Shown here: positions 43,138 to 52,015 of the stretch, piece by piece
Position numbering within the stretch: position 1 is the first letter of the stretch
How the letters are laid out: each line of letters opens with the position of its first letter
NCBI GenBank assembly: GCA_016287075.1
Contig: JAEEVC010000015.1
Location: 1-64,000, forward strand
Length of the DNA stretch: 64,000 bases
Reading direction: 5' to 3'
Source: Bacteroidales bacterium
Lineage (GTDB): Bacteria; Bacteroidota; Bacteroidia; Bacteroidales; UBA932
Notes under the pieces: generated by a model
Database searches by the model: none
Told to the model about the DNA's origin: nothing
The model's input: the letters and a program-made list of their open reading frames with translations, nothing else
Translations under genes and position numbers: made by a program

Positions 43138-44769
43138 CTAAGACAGGCGCAACTGGGCGCCGCACCACTCCGCAATCCGCTCGCGGTGGGTGATGAAGAT
43201 CATCGTCTTCCCCTCCGCATGGGCGGTCAGTCCCTCCATCAGCTTCTCCTCGGTCTCGGGATCGAGCGAGGAGCTGAATTCGTCGAGGAGCAGGATGCTG
43301 CCGGGGCGGAGCAACCCGCGCGCGATGGCGATGCGCTGGGCCTGGCCTTCGCTCAGGCCGGCGCCGCCCTCGCCGCAGACGGTGTCCAGTCCGTCCGGAA
43401 GATCCAGCACGAACCGCGCCTGGGCCAGTTCCAGGGCCCATTCCATGCGCTCGTCCGTCGCATCCGGATCCCCCATCAGGAGGTTCTCGCGGACCGTTCC
43501 GCTGAAGAGCGTATTGCCCTGCGGCACATAGACAAGGTTGCAGCGGGTACGGGGCGAGGCAGGCTCTTCCCGCCCGCCGCTGAAGAGCGTCACGCGCCCG
43601 TCCGTTGGCTTGAGAAGCGCGAGCATCAGGCGGATGAGCGTGCTCTTCCCCACCCCGGTCTCGCCGACGATGGCGGTCCGGGAGCCCGGCTCAAAGCGGA
43701 AACTCAGGTGTTCCAGGATGTTCCGCTGCCCGTCCGGATAGCGGAACGTGACGTCGTCCACGGCAATGCCGGCGGGCGCCTCCATCCAGACCGGCTCCCC
43801 TTCCTCCTCCTTCGGGATGTCCTCGAGCTCCATCAGGCGGTCGATGGACGCCGTCGCGAAGATGAACGAGGGAATCTGCCGGGTGAGGTTGACGGTCGGC
43901 CGCTGGATCTGGCTGACCAGCTGGAGGAAAGCCGTCATCATACCGAAGGTCATGCCGCCGTGGAGGATGCCGTAGGCGCCCCAGAGGAAGGCGGCGATAT
44001 AGCCGAAGGAGAAGGCGGCGCCGACCATGGTCCGGGCGAAGATGTTCAGCCGCGTCCGCTCGACGACCTGGCCGTATTCCGTGTTCTGGAGGTCGTCCAG
44101 GCGCGTTTCCATCCGCTCTTCATTCTCCATCGAGCGGATGACGACCCGGTGCTGGAGACTCTCCTGGAGATGGCTCTGCACCTTGCTTTCGGTATCGCGG
44201 ATCCCGCGGGTCATCGTCCGCATCCGCCGGAAGAAGACTTTGCTGAAGACCGCGAACAGCGGCGTGACCACCACCAGCAGCAGGGCGAGCCGCCAGTCCA
44301 TCATGCACATGAAGACCACGGCGGCGGCCAGCTGGAACAAGGTGGTGACCAGCTGCGGGACATCCGAACAGATGACCCCCGTCACGGTGGACACGTCGGT
44401 TTCCAGCCGGTTGATCATGTCCCCCGAATGGTGGCGTTCCTTGCCGATCCACTCCGCCTGCATCAGGTTGCTGTAGAGGCCTTTCCGTATGATGAAGTTC
44501 ATTCGGGAGTTCGTCAGGCTCTCCAGCCGCATGTTGAGCGCGGTCACGGCGAGCCGGAGCGCGGTCACCCCGAGCACCAGGCCGGTGAACAGCCCGATGC
44601 TGCCGGCCGCATCGCCCGTCGCGATATCGACGATCCGCTTGCAGAGCCAGATGAAGGTCAGGTTGAGGGCAATGCTGACCAGTCCGAGCAAGACGTTCAG
44701 TACCAAGCGCTTCCGAACACCCTTCGAGCGGGCATACAGCCATTTGAAATATTTCAGGATCGTTTTCAT
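43138..44769 (-). CDS. ABC exporter of the PqqD/S26 operon
   Basis: The 543-residue permease-ATPase has six membrane helices and an ATPase domain with Walker A GETGVGKST, signature LSEGQAQRIAIARG, Walker B ILLLDEFSSSLD and the switch MIFITHRERI. The track frame runs on to 45291; I use the ATG at 44769, which overlaps the upstream gene by 4 bases. There is no N-terminal C39 peptidase, so any leader removal would need another enzyme. In lasso-peptide and related clusters a similar exporter follows RRE and nucleotidyltransferase genes. Its substrate is not known. Confidence 0.9.
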   Translation of the reverse strand: MKTILKYFKWLYARSKGVRKRLVLNVLLGLVSIALNLTFIWLCKRIVDIATGDAAGSIGLFTGLVLGVTALRLAVTALNMRLESLTNSRMNFIIRKGLYSNLMQAEWIGKERHHSGDMINRLETDVSTVTGVICSDVPQLVTTLFQLAAAVVFMCMMDWRLALLLVVVTPLFAVFSKVFFRRMRTMTRGIRDTESKVQSHLQESLQHRVVIRSMENEERMETRLDDLQNTEYGQVVERTRLNIFARTMVGAAFSFGYIAAFLWGAYGILHGGMTFGMMTAFLQLVSQIQRPTVNLTRQIPSFIFATASIDRLMELEDIPKEEEGEPVWMEAPAGIAVDDVTFRYPDGQRNILEHLSFRFEPGSRTAIVGETGVGKSTLIRLMLALLKPTDGRVTLFSGGREEPASPRTRCNLVYVPQGNTLFSGTVRENLLMGDPDATDERMEWALELAQARFVLDLPDGLDTVCGEGGAGLSEGQAQRIAIARGLLRPGSILLLDEFSSSLDPETEEKLMEGLTAHAEGKTMIFITHRERIAEWCGAQLRLS

Positions 44770-45881
44770 TCGCCTTTGAGGAGTCTGCCGAGCCCGTAGC
44801 CGAAGGCCCCGGAGAAAAACCGGAGCGACGCGGCGGGGAACGTGAGGAAATGGCGCAGCCGGTCCCGGACGACCAGCATCCAGAAGGAATGGACCTTCCG
44901 CACGAGGTAGGATTCCTCGCCGCGGGTCCGGTCCTCGTTCTTCCCGAAATTGCCGCTGCTGCGGATGAAGCGCCAGATGCGCTCCTCCCGCCGGCCGGAA
45001 CGGACGGGTTTCCAGGAGACTGCGTCCACCGCTTCCGCGGGCATGGCCAGGAAGGTGCCGGCAAATGCGAGGAATGCGTGCCAGAGCCGCGTCATGCCGA
45101 GATACCCGATGTCGGCGCGGAGCTGCGCCTTGTCGATTTCCGCATGGTGCCGCTCCAGCAGGAGGGCCCAGTCGATGATCTGCCGGAGACCGATGCCGCC
45201 GGACCAGTAATGGTGGAGGAAATGGACGAAGACATAGACGGCGCTGAAGTTCACGTCCGGCACCGGAATGGGATGCCCCTCGACCGGACACATCGCGACA
45301 CCGCTCCGGAACATCCGCTCCTGCAGCACTTTCAGCTTCGCATCCAGGGAGCGGGACATCAGGGTGGAAATCGTGCCGTGCAGTTCCACCTCGATGCTGC
45401 CGAAGAACATCCCGAGGTGGAGGATTTCGGTCGCCTCCTCCTCGACGCGCGTCGCCTTCGGGACAAGGATCTCCCGGGCGCGGGCATAGTCTTCCGGCGG
45501 CAGCAGGAGGTCGATGTCACCGGGCTGCCGGCGCATCGGGTCGGGATAGTTCAGGCCCAGCGGCTGCCCTTTGACCACGGCGACCCGGAGGCCGGCCAGG
45601 GCCTTCACCAGCCGGGGAAGGGCGCGGTTGAGCTGGCCGTTGCGGGTTTCGGTGAACATCACGTCGCCGAGGAAGGGGTCCAGCGTCTCCTCCTGCGGGG
45701 GGAGGCATTCCGCCGGAAGATGGTGGATGCCGTCGGTCACCAGGCCGACGACGGTCTGCCGGAAAGAGAGGTCATACAGCGCTGCCCAGTCGGTATCCGG
45801 GGGAAACAGCGCGGCATCGGGCGCCCCGCCCCTCAGGCCGGAGCGGAGCAGGGAGAAAAAACGCTGTTCCAGCAGCGTCAT
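44766..45881 (-). CDS. NTP_transf_5-type nucleotidyltransferase family protein
   Basis: The 371-residue protein has the family core VVKGQPLGLNYPDPMRRQPGDIDLLLPPEDY (the DxD motif DIDLL). It also has LHLGMFFGSIEVELHGTIS and a helical C-terminal half with FVHFLHHYWSGGIGLRQIIDWALLL. Members of this uncharacterised family (PF14907, from memory) are found with PqqD-like and ABC genes in peptide-modification clusters of Bacteroidota and Paenibacillus. They may transfer a nucleotide or phosphate to a peptide. I use the start at 45881, which overlaps the PqqD stop by 4 bases; the track start is 8 codons earlier. Confidence 0.83.
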   Translation of the reverse strand: MTLLEQRFFSLLRSGLRGGAPDAALFPPDTDWAALYDLSFRQTVVGLVTDGIHHLPAECLPPQEETLDPFLGDVMFTETRNGQLNRALPRLVKALAGLRVAVVKGQPLGLNYPDPMRRQPGDIDLLLPPEDYARAREILVPKATRVEEEATEILHLGMFFGSIEVELHGTISTLMSRSLDAKLKVLQERMFRSGVAMCPVEGHPIPVPDVNFSAVYVFVHFLHHYWSGGIGLRQIIDWALLLERHHAEIDKAQLRADIGYLGMTRLWHAFLAFAGTFLAMPAEAVDAVSWKPVRSGRREERIWRFIRSSGNFGKNEDRTRGEESYLVRKVHSFWMLVVRDRLRHFLTFPAASLRFFSGAFGYGLGRLLKGE

Positions 45882-46147
45882 TCGAGGATGCCGGCTTCCG
45901 CCCACTGCTCGCAGAGTTTCCCTGCGTCGGCGAGCGCGGTCTCCGGATCGACCTCGTATTCCTCCAGCAGCAGGTCGCGGAGCGTTTCCGGGGTGAATTC
46001 GCCCTGGCCGTTCACCTTCGCGAAAAGGTAGGCGGCCGACTCGTTGAGGCTGACCAGCTTGCTGAAATTGACATTTTTCGGGCCCACGGCCTGGACGACG
46101 TTCTGGCCGCAGAGGGTCCGCATGATGAATCCTTCCTTAATCTTCAT
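45878..46147 (-). CDS. PqqD-family (RRE-like) protein
   Basis: This 89-residue stand-alone protein has the PqqD pattern: MKIKEGFIMRTLCGQNVVQAVG, FSKLVSLNESAAYLFAKVNG, FTPETLRDLLLEEYEVDPETALADA, CEQWAEAGILE. PqqD folds (RRE) grip the leader of a RiPP precursor and pass it to a modifying enzyme. No radical-SAM, cyclase or lasso synthetase gene lies nearby. It sits second in a four-gene coupled operon; its start overlaps the S26 gene by 11 bases. Confidence 0.9.
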   Translation of the reverse strand: MKIKEGFIMRTLCGQNVVQAVGPKNVNFSKLVSLNESAAYLFAKVNGQGEFTPETLRDLLLEEYEVDPETALADAGKLCEQWAEAGILE

Positions 46148-46646
46148 ATTGTTTCAAAGCTTCTGCATATTGGGGTTTGAGCCACCGGCGGTTCCACGGA
46201 AGGTTCCGGTAGATGAACAGCAGGTAGCGGCGGACAGGCCGGAGGGCCTGCCAGAGATGGACCTTCCGGAGTTCCCGCGGCGAATAGGGATCCACGGCCT
46301 TTTCCCCGTCCCGGAGGATGGAGACGGCCTTGCCGAAGATCTGGCTCCGGAGGACGCGCTCCCGGTTCACGGGAACGCCGTCGCCCTGGATCTCAACCCG
46401 GTCGCCGGCAACGGAGAGGACCCGGTGCATCACATAGCGGCCGCCCTTTTCCGGCCCGATATGGAAAAGGACGATGTCGTCGGGGCGCACCTCGCCGACG
46501 GGCTCCAGGACGACGAGGTCCCGCTCGCCGCGGATGAACGGGAGCATGCTGAAGCCCTTGACGGGAATCGTGACCGAATGGCCTTCCTCCAGCATCTGAC
46601 GCACCGGGACGAAGAATTCGTCGTTGGCTATGACCATCTTTTCCAT
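46137..46646 (-). CDS. S24/S26-family peptidase (signal-peptidase-like)
   Basis: The 169-residue protein has the serine site VTIPVKGFSMLPFIRGERD (GxSMxPxI) and a second box GRYVMHRVLSVAGDRVEIQGDG. Here His stands where bacterial leader peptidases have Lys, as in SipW-like or ER-type enzymes. A hydrophobic helix near residue 145 (RYLLFIYRNLPWNR) may anchor it. The start at 46646 (MEKMVIANDEFF) is 8 bases after the -7 box. In this operon it may cut leaders of the exported peptide; an ordinary signal peptidase role is also possible. Confidence 0.8.
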   Translation of the reverse strand: MEKMVIANDEFFVPVRQMLEEGHSVTIPVKGFSMLPFIRGERDLVVLEPVGEVRPDDIVLFHIGPEKGGRYVMHRVLSVAGDRVEIQGDGVPVNRERVLRSQIFGKAVSILRDGEKAVDPYSPRELRKVHLWQALRPVRRYLLFIYRNLPWNRRWLKPQYAEALKQYED

Positions 46647-46654
46647 ATAGGTGG

Positions 46655-46662
46655 CAAAGATA
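46655..46662 (-). promoter_or_regulatory. Predicted -7 box of the S26-PqqD-NTP-ABC operon
   Basis: TATCTTTG on the minus strand ends 8 bases before the ATG at 46646. A TTG lies 23 bases upstream, a little more than ideal. The start codon is at or next to the predicted transcription start. Confidence 0.55.
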
Positions 46663-46676
46663 CAAAAGAATTTTGT

Positions 46677-46684
46677 TATTTTTG
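46677..46684 (+). promoter_or_regulatory. Predicted -7 box of recG
   Basis: TATTTTTG ends 5 bases before the recG ATG at 46690. It is 14 bases from the opposing -7 box, so the two promoters must share their -33 space. The recG RNA would be leaderless or almost so. Confidence 0.55.
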
Positions 46685-46689
46685 CCAAT

Positions 46690-48813
46690 ATGACGCTGGA
46701 GACCAGCATACAGTATCTCCCCGGAGTGGGGCCGAAACGGGCCCGGCTCCTGCAGGACGAGCTCGGAACCGGGACCGTCGGGGACCTCCTGCGCCTGTAT
46801 CCCTTCCGCTACATCGACCGCACGGCCGTCCAGCGCATCGCCGACCTCCTCCCGGACCAGGCCTACATCCAGATCCGGGCGACGGTGCGGAGCGTCAAGC
46901 TCCTCGGCAAGGGCGGCAAGCCCGCCGATCCCGCAAAAGCGGGCGCCGGGATGCGCCTGAGCGCGATCGTCGAGGACGGCAGCGGCGAAATCGAGGTCGT
47001 CTTCTTCAAGGGCGTGAAATGGATGGTGACCCGGATCGTCCCGGGCGCCACCTTCATCTTCTTCGGCAAGCCGACCGTTTACGGCGGACGCATCAACCTG
47101 GTCCATCCGGAAGTGGACGCCCCCGACAACGTCGGCACAGGCGGCCTCACCGGCGTCTATACCAGCACGGAGAAACTCAAGACGGCGGGCGTCACGGGCA
47201 AGGTGATGACCAAGCTCATCGCCGCCGCCCTGGAGGGCGTACTGCCGGAGTTGCATGAGACCCTTCCCGACTATATCCTCCGGGAGAAGGGCCTGGTCCC
47301 GCTGACCTTCGCGCTCCGGCAGATCCATTTCCCGACCGACCAGAACGCCCTCGCCAAGGCCACCTACCGCCTGAAATTCGAAGAACTCTTCCTCCTGCAG
47401 CTTTCCCTGCTGAAGCAGAAATACATCCGCAGCCGCAATGAAAAGGGGCTCCCCATGCCCCATGTCGGCCCGGCCTTCAACGCCTGTTTCAATGCCCTCC
47501 CCTATGAACTGACCGGCGCCCAGAAACGCGTCATCAAGGAGATCCGGGAGGACCTCCGGAGCGGCCGCCAGATGAACCGGCTCCTGCAGGGAGATGTGGG
47601 CAGCGGCAAGACGATGGTCGCCGTGCTGACAGCCCTCCTCGCCATCGGGAACGGCTACCAGGCCTGCCTGATGGCGCCGACGGAAGTACTTACCCAGCAG
47701 CACTTTGCGAACATTTCCCGCTACCTTGAGCCGACCGGGGTCCGCGTCGTGCTCCTGACCGGTTCGACCGGCGTCGCCGCCCGGCGCGAGATCCACGCCG
47801 GCCTCCGCGACGGCTCCATCGGCCTGGTCATCGGCACCCACGCCCTCATCGAGGACAACGTCGTTTTCCGGCGCCTCGGCCTCGCCATCATCGACGAGCA
47901 GCACCGTTTCGGCGTGGACCAGCGTTCCCGCCTCTGGGCCAAAGGGGCGGACGGCATTCCCCCGCACGTCCTCGTCATGACCGCGACGCCGATCCCCCGC
48001 ACCCTGGCGATGACCCTGTACGGCGACCTCGACGTCTCCGTCATCGACGAGATGCCGCCCGGACGGAAGCCCGTCATCACCAGGCAGTTCGGCGAGAACA
48101 AGCGCTATGCGCTCCACCGGTTCATGCGCGACCAGATCGCCCTGGGACGCCAGGTCTTCGTCGTTTACCCGCTGATTTTCGAAAGCGAGAAAGTGGACTA
48201 CCAGAACCTGGAAAGGGGCTATGAGGAAATCGTGGAGGCCTTCCCGCTCCCGCAATACAAGGTCGCGATCGTCCACGGCAAGCAGACGAACGAGGAGAAG
48301 AATTTCAACATGAACGCCTTCGCCGCGGGCCGCGCCCACATCCTCGTCTCGACGACCGTCATCGAGGTGGGCGTGGACGTGCCGAATGCCAGCGTCATGG
48401 TCATCGAGAGCGCCGAACGCTTCGGACTCAGCCAGTTGCACCAGCTCCGCGGCCGCGTCGGCCGGGGCTCCGAGGCCTCCTACTGCATCCTGATGAAGGG
48501 GCAGAAGGTCTCCAAGGAGAGCCAGAAGCGGCTCGACCTGATGTGCGCGACCGAAAACGGTTTCGACCTGGCCGAGGAGGACATGAAGATGCGCGGGCCC
48601 GGCGACCTGGAGGGCACCCAGCAGTCCGGGCTTCCCATCTCCCTCAACATCGCCTCCCTCGCCCGCGACGGGCAGATCCTCTCGGACGCCCGTTCCTACG
48701 CGATGCACATCCTCGACAAGGACCCGACACTCGAATCGGAGGCCAACGCACTCCTCGCCGCGGAACTCCGCAAGGACAAGTACATGGCCCCCGATTACTC
48801 GAAGATTTCCTGA
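46690..48813 (+). CDS. recG: ATP-dependent DNA helicase RecG
   Basis: The 707-residue protein has the RecG wedge domain (FRYIDRTAVQRI onward). The helicase motifs are LLQGDVGSGKTMVAVL, IIDEQHRFGVDQR, TATPIPRTLAM, VSTTVIEVGVDVPNASVMVI and QLRGRVGRGSEASYCIL. It rescues stalled replication forks. The track start is 13 codons earlier, inside the promoter; the ATG at 46690 starts MTLETSIQYLPGVGPKRA. It converges with the S9 peptidase gene with 3 bases between. Confidence 0.96.
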   Translation: MTLETSIQYLPGVGPKRARLLQDELGTGTVGDLLRLYPFRYIDRTAVQRIADLLPDQAYIQIRATVRSVKLLGKGGKPADPAKAGAGMRLSAIVEDGSGEIEVVFFKGVKWMVTRIVPGATFIFFGKPTVYGGRINLVHPEVDAPDNVGTGGLTGVYTSTEKLKTAGVTGKVMTKLIAAALEGVLPELHETLPDYILREKGLVPLTFALRQIHFPTDQNALAKATYRLKFEELFLLQLSLLKQKYIRSRNEKGLPMPHVGPAFNACFNALPYELTGAQKRVIKEIREDLRSGRQMNRLLQGDVGSGKTMVAVLTALLAIGNGYQACLMAPTEVLTQQHFANISRYLEPTGVRVVLLTGSTGVAARREIHAGLRDGSIGLVIGTHALIEDNVVFRRLGLAIIDEQHRFGVDQRSRLWAKGADGIPPHVLVMTATPIPRTLAMTLYGDLDVSVIDEMPPGRKPVITRQFGENKRYALHRFMRDQIALGRQVFVVYPLIFESEKVDYQNLERGYEEIVEAFPLPQYKVAIVHGKQTNEEKNFNMNAFAAGRAHILVSTTVIEVGVDVPNASVMVIESAERFGLSQLHQLRGRVGRGSEASYCILMKGQKVSKESQKRLDLMCATENGFDLAEEDMKMRGPGDLEGTQQSGLPISLNIASLARDGQILSDARSYAMHILDKDPTLESEANALLAAELRKDKYMAPDYSKIS

Positions 48814-48816
48814 ATC

Positions 48817-51036
48817 CTATTCGGCTTTCAGCCAGCGTTCCAGCCAGTCGAAATACGACCTGTGCCAGTACAGGGCGTTCTGCGGCTGGAGAATCCAGTG
48901 GTTTTCCTCCGGGAAGACGATGAGTTTCGACGGGACGCCCATCATCTGCGCGGCGTTGAACGCCGCCATGCCCTCGTCGTACGGGACGCGGAAATCGTTG
49001 CCGCCGTGGATGCAGAGAATCGGTGTGTGCCAGTTCTTTACGAGGGTGTGCGGGGAGTTGGCGTAGTGGCGGACGGCCTTCGGTGCGGAGCTCCAGGGCG
49101 AGCCGCCCTGGCGGATGCCGCCGAAGGTCTCGCCGTCGCCGCGCGCCCCGGTCTCACCGGGGGTAAAGGCGTATTCGTGGAGGCCGCCGTTGTCCCAGTT
49201 CGGGAACCACATCTCCTCGGTGGTCATGTACATATGCTCCTCGTTGAAGATGCCCGCGTGGGCGATGAAGCAGTCATAGACATCGCCGTGGATGCCGGCC
49301 AGGTAGTACACGCTGTAGCCGCCGTACGACGCGCCGCAGGCGGCCAGTTTGCCGACATACGGCTCCGCCTTGACCATCTTCGCGGCAGAGAGATAATCCT
49401 GCATGTTCAGGCCGATGTAATCGCCCGAAATCTGCTCGCACCAGGGCTGGCCGAAGGCGGTCGTACCGCGGCGGTTCGGGAGCACGACGACATAGCCCTG
49501 ATGGGCCATCAGCAGGTAGTTCCAGCGGTAGCTCCATCCCTGGGAAAGCGTCCCCTGCGGGCCGCCGAGGGTGATTTCGATGGCCGGATAGACCTTCGTG
49601 GAATCGAACTCCGGCGGATAGAGCACCCAGGTCGGCATGTCCTTCCCGTCCACCGTCTTCACCGTCCGGAGCTCGGTCCTGTGCTGCCTGAGCTGCCGGA
49701 GGATCGCCTCGTTCTCATGGGTCAGCTGGAGGAACTTGCGGTCGGAAGGCCGGATGGAGATGAGTTCCGTCGGGAAATCCATGCTGCAGTACGAGGCCAG
49801 GACGGTCCCGTCGGCGAGGAAGCCGAAGGGCGAGTTGTAATCGTGCCAGTCGCCGTCCCGGGTCAGGAGTTTCGCCTCCGAAAGGGACGGATCGGTCTGG
49901 TAAATACCCTGTACGGCCTTGTCATAGAGCGCATTGAAATAGAGGATCGAGCCGTCCGGATTCCAGACGGGACCGGCGGCGTTGAACGGGAAATCCAGGG
50001 TGCGGACGGCCGCGACGGCGGGGTTCCCTGTCTGCCCCTCCCCTTCCGCCTCGAAAGCGAGGTCCGCGACCTTCAGCCAGGTCTGGTCGGCCTCATAGCC
50101 GTCCCGGGCCATGCTCAGCCATGCGAGCCGGCTGCCGTCCGGGCTCCAGGCCGGGTCGGTGTCATACCCGCCGCCGGAGGTCACCTGCGTCGTCTCGCCG
50201 GTGAGGATGCAGTAGATGAAGATGTCCGTGTCGGTGGAGAAGGCATATTCCCGGCCCGTCTTCTTCTTGCAGGAATAGGCGATGTAGCGGCCGTCCGGGC
50301 TCCAGCAGAGCTGTTCGATGCCGCCGAAGGGGCCGTTCGGGAGCTGGAACAGCACCTCCGGCCCGCCGAGGATGTCCAGCGAGCGCTCCGGGGTGACGGG
50401 GCCGTTCGCAAGCGCCGCGACGAAGGAATGGTCGATGGTTTCCACCCAATGGTCCCAGTGGCGGTACATCAGGTCCTCGGTCGCATAGGCGTTCGCCTTG
50501 TCGAGGGCCGGGTCGGTATCGACGGGCCGTTCGACGGCGCTGTGGACGCCGCTGGCATAGAGCACCTGCTGCCCGTCCGGCGAGAGGGAAAACTCATTGA
50601 TTCCCGCAGGGACATCGCTGATTTTCACCTTCTTCCCGAGTTTGTTTGCAGCGAAGGATGCCTTATACAACTGCCCGCCCTGCAGGAAATAGACGGCCTT
50701 GCCGTCCGGGGCCCAGCGGGCGTTGGAGACACTCTTTCCCTCGAAGGTCAGCTGGGTCTTCTCCCCGCCTTCCGCAGGCGTCACGAAGAGGTTCCGGACG
50801 CTGCGGTTTTCAGGGATGGAGGTATAGCTCACGCCATAGAGGACGGTCTTTCCGTCCGGGGAGAGCTGCGGGTCGCCCAGGCGGCCGAAGGAGAGCAGCG
50901 CCTCCGGCGTCATGATGCCGTCTTCGATCCGGATCTCCGACGGGCCGATGTAACCTTTCTGCTGTTTCATTTCCGATGCACACCCCGCCGCGACCGTCCA
51001 GGCCGCGAGCAGGGCTCCGACTGTTTTAAGGTTCAT
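48817..51036 (-). CDS. S9-family peptidase lipoprotein (dipeptidyl-peptidase / acylaminoacyl-type)
   Basis: The 739-residue protein has a lipoprotein signal (MNLKTVGALLAAWTVAAGC, Cys19). A seven-bladed beta-propeller follows (LSPDGKTVLYGVS, WSPDGRYIAYSCKKKTG and others). The alpha/beta-hydrolase part ends it, with the nucleophile in ACGASYGGYSVYYLAG, Asp in HGGNDFRVPYDEG and His in PEENHWILQPQ. It cleaves N-terminal di- or acyl-peptides in the periplasm or on the outer membrane. Its start overlaps the WYL regulator gene by 11 bases, so the two are likely co-transcribed. Confidence 0.93.
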   Translation of the reverse strand: MNLKTVGALLAAWTVAAGCASEMKQQKGYIGPSEIRIEDGIMTPEALLSFGRLGDPQLSPDGKTVLYGVSYTSIPENRSVRNLFVTPAEGGEKTQLTFEGKSVSNARWAPDGKAVYFLQGGQLYKASFAANKLGKKVKISDVPAGINEFSLSPDGQQVLYASGVHSAVERPVDTDPALDKANAYATEDLMYRHWDHWVETIDHSFVAALANGPVTPERSLDILGGPEVLFQLPNGPFGGIEQLCWSPDGRYIAYSCKKKTGREYAFSTDTDIFIYCILTGETTQVTSGGGYDTDPAWSPDGSRLAWLSMARDGYEADQTWLKVADLAFEAEGEGQTGNPAVAAVRTLDFPFNAAGPVWNPDGSILYFNALYDKAVQGIYQTDPSLSEAKLLTRDGDWHDYNSPFGFLADGTVLASYCSMDFPTELISIRPSDRKFLQLTHENEAILRQLRQHRTELRTVKTVDGKDMPTWVLYPPEFDSTKVYPAIEITLGGPQGTLSQGWSYRWNYLLMAHQGYVVVLPNRRGTTAFGQPWCEQISGDYIGLNMQDYLSAAKMVKAEPYVGKLAACGASYGGYSVYYLAGIHGDVYDCFIAHAGIFNEEHMYMTTEEMWFPNWDNGGLHEYAFTPGETGARGDGETFGGIRQGGSPWSSAPKAVRHYANSPHTLVKNWHTPILCIHGGNDFRVPYDEGMAAFNAAQMMGVPSKLIVFPEENHWILQPQNALYWHRSYFDWLERWLKAE

Positions 51037-51925
51037 ATAATGCGATAGTTTTCTTCAGTTCATCGCGCACCGCGGCGCGGAGGGAGGCCGGCTCGAGCAC
51101 CTCGATGCGGGGGCCGCGCCGGCAGAGTTCCATCACGAAATTCTCCGTGGGGACCAGATAGAGGCGGAAGACGGAAAAACCGTCCCCCCGCTCCACCAGC
51201 GCCTGGCTGGGATGGATCGGAAGGTCTTGCAGGAAAGCCGCTTCCGTCCCGAAGGCCTTCAGGCGGACAAGTTCCGGTTTCCGACCTTCCGGGAGATAGG
51301 GGCCATAGCTGAAGACGAACTGCTCCTGCAGGTCGAAATCCTTCGGCAGGCGGAAGGTCCCCCCCGTTTCTTCCAGCGAGCGGATACGGTCCATGCCGTA
51401 CACGCGGAGCGCCGCGCGCTCCACGCACCAGGCGACAATGTACCAGCGCTTGGCGAATTCCTTGACCCCGTACGGGTGGATATGGAGGCGCTCCGACTCG
51501 TCGCGGCTGTATTTCCGGTATTCGATGAGCAGTTCCTTCCGTTCCATCATCGCCTCCATCGTCCGGGTGAGATACTTGTGGCCGGACGGGATGTCCTCCA
51601 CGGAGACACGGCCGCTCAGGCGCTCCTTGCCGAGCGCGAGCAGGCTGTTGACGGAGAAGGTGTTGACCAGCCAGTCCACGGCCTGGCGCCGGTCGATGGC
51701 GCACTCGTCGAGCGAGTAGGCGTTGGTGCTCCGGTCGCAGACGATCTCCACCCCGAACAGTTCCGCGACGGCCGCGCGGTGGTTGTTGAAGGTCCGGCGG
51801 GGGTACTCCTTCCCGAAACGGTCGCGGTAAAGCCGGGCGATCCTCCCGAGGGGGAGGCCGGCGGGGCCCGCATCCGTCAGGGTCTGGATGAGCCAGATAT
51901 AGGTATCGACCAGGTGGGAGACCAT
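51026..51925 (-). CDS. WYL-domain transcriptional regulator
   Basis: The 299-residue protein starts MVSHLVDTYIWLIQTL and has an N-terminal HTH-like part (LGRIARLYRDRFGKEYPRRTFNNHRAAVAELFGVEI). The WYL domain is seen in IEYRKYSRDESERLHIHPYGVKEFAKRWYIVAWCVE, followed by a C-terminal extension (LRAAVRDELKKTIALYEP). WYL proteins often sense nucleic-acid or nucleotide ligands and control defence or DNA-repair genes. I use the ATG at 51925; the long track frame to 54955 is antisense of another gene. It precedes the S9 peptidase gene in the same direction. Confidence 0.88.
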   Translation of the reverse strand: MVSHLVDTYIWLIQTLTDAGPAGLPLGRIARLYRDRFGKEYPRRTFNNHRAAVAELFGVEIVCDRSTNAYSLDECAIDRRQAVDWLVNTFSVNSLLALGKERLSGRVSVEDIPSGHKYLTRTMEAMMERKELLIEYRKYSRDESERLHIHPYGVKEFAKRWYIVAWCVERAALRVYGMDRIRSLEETGGTFRLPKDFDLQEQFVFSYGPYLPEGRKPELVRLKAFGTEAAFLQDLPIHPSQALVERGDGFSVFRLYLVPTENFVMELCRRGPRIEVLEPASLRAAVRDELKKTIALYEP

Positions 51926-51943
51926 GCTTGTGCTGATTTCCGG

Positions 51944-51951
51944 CAAATATA
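51944..51951 (-). promoter_or_regulatory. Predicted -7 box of the WYL-S9 operon
   Basis: The minus strand reads TATATTTG, ending 18 bases before the WYL ATG. The -33 element is not clear. It faces away from the PEP-binding-protein gene. Confidence 0.5.
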
Positions 51952-52015
51952 AACATATTCTTGGCAAAAAGGGAAGAATTTCCGAACTTTGTAAGGACGA
52001 ACCAGACAAAACCCT

